This document shows positions 4,783-6,554 of a DNA stretch of 6,554 nt, in pieces. The DNA comes from Halobacteriales archaeon SW_5_68_122. Lineage in GTDB: Archaea > Halobacteriota > Halobacteria > Halobacteriales > Haloarculaceae. The DNA lies in NCBI GenBank assembly GCA_003022815.1, contig PXSL01000045.1:1371-7924 (forward strand), read 5' to 3'. Each line of letters begins with the position of its first letter. Positions within the stretch are counted from its first letter, which is position 1. Below the pieces are notes generated by a model that worked only from the letters and a program-made list of their open reading frames with translations, was not told the origin of the DNA and ran no database searches. The position numbers and the translations under genes are program-made.

Positions 4783-6015
4783 ATGAGTCTCGCCGCCTCG
4801 CCCGCCGTGAAGCGGCTGGCCGACTGGGACGATGGCCGCCTCGAGCGCCTCGCCGACGAGCACGGCACGCCGCTGTACGTGACCGACCACGACCGGGTTC
4901 GGGACAACTTCGCGCGGTTCAAGTCGGCCTTCGAGTTCGCCCACGTCATGTACGCCGCCAAGGCCAACACCGGTCGGGCGGTGGTCCGGACGCTGTACGA
5001 CGCCGGCGCCGACGTCGAGTGTGCGGCCGCCGGCGAACTCCACCGGGCGCTCGCGGCCGGCGTTGCCGCCGATGACCTCCAGTACACCGCCGTCAATCCG
5101 CCGGAGGGCGACCTCGACTACGCAATCGATCTCTGGGCGGACACGCCGGAGCTGACGATAACGGCGGGCGCCGAGATGACGCTGGACCGACTCGCGTCGC
5201 GCGGCTTCGACGGCCGGCTGGCGCTCCGGGTGAATCCGGGCATCGGGACCGGCCACCACGAGAAGGTGGCGACCGGCAGGGACGCCAAGTTCGGCCTGCC
5301 GTACGACGAGGTCGAGCGGGTCGCAAGCGAGGCCCGCGAGCAGTTCGACCTCGTCGGTCTCCACGCCCACGTCGGTAGCGGCGTGCTCGGCGACGACCTC
5401 GAGGACCACCGGCGCGCCCTCTCTCGGGTGGCGGACCTCGCGGCGCGGGTCGGCGACCTCGAGTTCCTCGATCTGGGCGGCGGCTTCGGCGTCCCCTACC
5501 GCCCCGACGAGGACCCGCTGGACCTCGAGGCGGCCGCCGAGATGGTCCGGGAGGCCACCGCCGACGTCGACGCGACCGTGGCGCTGGAACCGGGGCGCTA
5601 TCTCGTCGCCGACGCCGGGGCGCTGTTGACCCGGGTCAACACCGTCAAGCAGACGCCCGAGACCCGCGTCGTCGGCGTCGACGCCGGCCTCACCGACATG
5701 GTCCGGCCGGCGATGTTCGACTCCTACCACCACGTCCGCAACGTGACCGGGTCGGACCGCGAGGCGGTCGAGTCCAGCGTCGGCGGCCCGCTGTGCACCA
5801 GCGCCGACGTGTTCTGCACCGATCGGCCGATTCCGCGCCCGGAGGCTGGCGACCTGCTGGCTATCGGCAACGTCGGCGCCTACGGCATCAACCTCGCCAG
5901 CCAGTTCCACTCCCAGCCACGGCCCGCCGAGGTGGCAATCGAGGGCGATGACGAGCGGGTCCTCTCCGCAGGCCGAGAGTTTTATGATGGCCGGATGTCA
6001 CTTCGGCCTGCATGA
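4783..6015 (+). CDS. lysA: Diaminopimelate decarboxylase
   Basis: LysA is the PLP enzyme that decarboxylates meso-diaminopimelate to L-lysine, the last step of the pathway. The 410-residue product is a fold-type III decarboxylase of normal length. The PLP-binding lysine is K60 in HVMYAAKANTG. Further motifs of the alanine-racemase-like barrel are GADVECAAAGEL at 75-86, LRVNPG at 148-153, HAHVGSG at 194-200, the phosphate-binding LDLGGGFGVPY at 229-239, and EPGRYLVADAG at 269-279. In the C-terminal domain are GPLCTSADVFC at 335-345, with the active-site cysteine C338, and GAYG at 365-368, with the substrate-contacting tyrosine Y367. Many LysA proteins have CES-x-D at the cysteine; here it is CTSAD. 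The ATG at 4783 is supported by a TATA-like element 27 nt upstream. The next dap genes often found after lysA in haloarchaea (dapF, dapE) are absent; the stop overlaps a possible short ORF. Confidence 0.95.
   Translation: MSLAASPAVKRLADWDDGRLERLADEHGTPLYVTDHDRVRDNFARFKSAFEFAHVMYAAKANTGRAVVRTLYDAGADVECAAAGELHRALAAGVAADDLQYTAVNPPEGDLDYAIDLWADTPELTITAGAEMTLDRLASRGFDGRLALRVNPGIGTGHHEKVATGRDAKFGLPYDEVERVASEAREQFDLVGLHAHVGSGVLGDDLEDHRRALSRVADLAARVGDLEFLDLGGGFGVPYRPDEDPLDLEAAAEMVREATADVDATVALEPGRYLVADAGALLTRVNTVKQTPETRVVGVDAGLTDMVRPAMFDSYHHVRNVTGSDREAVESSVGGPLCTSADVFCTDRPIPRPEAGDLLAIGNVGAYGINLASQFHSQPRPAEVAIEGDDERVLSAGREFYDGRMSLRPA
5980..5985 (+). promoter_or_regulatory. TATA-like box inside the lysA 3' end, probably for the DUF389 gene
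   Basis: TTTTAT is the strongest A/T-rich box near the right end of the window. It would start transcription close to 6010, leaving a leader of about 95 nt before the GTG at 6107, or a leaderless start at the ATG at 6012. It lies within the last codons of lysA. Confidence 0.45.
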
Positions 6016-6110
6016 CCGCAGTCGATGCAACCCCCCATGGCGTGCCCGCGCGTGCCGGTTCGTTCGCCCCTGAATCGCAACCGAGCGGTAGTCAGGGTGA
6101 AAAGATGTGA
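6012..6110 (+). other. Possible 32-codon ORF between lysA and the DUF389 gene
   Basis: The ATG at 6012 overlaps the lysA stop as ATGA, and the TGA at 6108-6110 overlaps the GTG start of the DUF389 gene as GTGA. A TATA-like box 27-29 nt upstream would make it leaderless. The peptide begins MTAVDATPHGVPAR and ends SQPSGSQGEKM and has no motif I recognise. Only a little over half of its third codon positions are G or C, well below its neighbours, which argues against a conserved protein. It may be an upstream ORF that couples translation, or chance. Confidence 0.22.
6096..6100 (+). promoter_or_regulatory. Ribosome binding site of the DUF389 gene
   Basis: GGTGA matches the archaeal Shine-Dalgarno consensus and lies 6 nt upstream of the GTG at 6107. 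It decides for GTG over the out-of-frame ATG two bases earlier, which is followed at once by a stop. Confidence 0.65.
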
Positions 6111-6554
6111 GACAGCTCCACGTCCGAGTACCGGCGTCCGAGCGGTCGAGCGTCGAGGCGGTGCTCGAGGACCTCGACTTCGAGTACGTCACCTCGACCG
6201 GCGGCGACGATAGCGACGATGGCGATGTCCACTTCTTTTTTCCCGTCCCGACGGCGGCCGTCTCGGACGTCCTCGATGGGCTGGACGACGCGGACATCGA
6301 TTCGGACACCTACACCGTCGTCACAAAGGGCGAGTTCGCCCACACCGGCGGGTTCTCGGAACTCCAACGCGAGTACAGTGACGAGACCCCAACCCTCTCG
6401 CGGGCGGAACTCGGCGCGAAGATACAGGAGTTGCGGTGGCCGCGACTCATGTACTACGGCGGGACAGTGCTCAGCGTGCTCGCCGCGACGTGCGGGCTGC
6501 TCCTCGACCAGCCCGCGCTCGTCATCGGGGCGATGGTCATCGCCCCCCAGGTCA
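6107..6554 (+). CDS. DUF389 family membrane protein (partial, N-terminal 149 residues)
   Basis: The frame starts at a GTG and runs past the right edge of the window. It matches haloarchaeal proteins of the DUF389 family, whose function is not established. Residues 1-75 form a soluble, acidic domain beginning RQLHVRVPASE, with FFFPVPTAAVSDVLDGL at 43-59, as in other members where this domain resembles a small alpha/beta regulatory fold. A linker (FSELQREYSDETPTLSRAEL) leads to the membrane part. The first helix is about 113-133 (RLMYYGGTVLSVLAATCGLLL). It is followed by DQPALVIGAMVIAPQ at 134-148, the most conserved motif of the family, where the second membrane helix begins. The start is backed by GGTGA 6 nt upstream. 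It probably uses the promoter at 5980-5985. It follows lysA in the same direction with 91 nt between, but nothing ties it to lysine synthesis. Confidence 0.9.
   Translation, partial: MRQLHVRVPASERSSVEAVLEDLDFEYVTSTGGDDSDDGDVHFFFPVPTAAVSDVLDGLDDADIDSDTYTVVTKGEFAHTGGFSELQREYSDETPTLSRAELGAKIQELRWPRLMYYGGTVLSVLAATCGLLLDQPALVIGAMVIAPQV

Noticed and set aside
4099..5910. A 603-codon open frame on the minus strand
   Set aside because: Only its last 97 codons look like a protein. The rest is the antisense of lysA, which has complete family motifs; long shadow frames are normal at this GC.
6236..6241. A run of six T, a possible archaeal terminator
   Set aside because: It lies inside the DUF389 coding sequence, where it encodes a Phe stretch typical of the beta strand of that domain.

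Overview
The window reads as a chromosomal segment of a haloarchaeon (class Halobacteria). It has very high GC, proteins rich in Asp and Glu, A/T-rich TATA-like boxes about 27 nt upstream of ATG codons (leaderless genes), and tight ATGA overlaps. The core is part of the succinylase-type diaminopimelate/lysine pathway. I cannot name a genus.

Layout. At 1-533 (minus) lies the N-terminal part of an HtpX-like M48 membrane metalloprotease. A divergent intergenic region (534-838) carries its TATA box, a dyad-symmetric element and a structured leader for the dap genes. dapA (839-1617) is broken: its N-terminal and C-terminal parts lie in different frames, and about 36 codons with two active-site residues are missing. 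dapB (1614-2354) overlaps its stop by ATGA and is intact. dapD (2456-3292) follows after a 101-nt gap that can fold into a hairpin. A gap of 371 nt (3293-3663) holds a perfect inverted repeat around an A/T-rich core and no convincing gene.

Three small genes then separate dapD from lysA: a DUF4112 membrane protein (3664-4086, plus) and two small acidic proteins on the minus strand (4099-4392 and 4455-4700). These two share a glycine-zipper-like motif and look paralogous. The second has no ATG, GTG or TTG start where one is expected. lysA (4783-6015) has its own promoter and intact PLP-enzyme motifs. At the right edge a DUF389 family membrane protein (6107 to beyond 6554) starts with GTG behind a Shine-Dalgarno sequence. 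A possible 32-codon ORF overlaps lysA and the DUF389 gene by 4 nt each.

How the genes fit together: DapA makes hydroxytetrahydrodipicolinate, DapB reduces it, DapD succinylates the product, and LysA decarboxylates meso-diaminopimelate to lysine. The aminotransferase, DapE and DapF steps are not encoded here. The most notable point is that the first committed enzyme is disrupted while the downstream genes look intact. This means either a recent mutation in a strain with another DapA or external lysine, or an assembly error.
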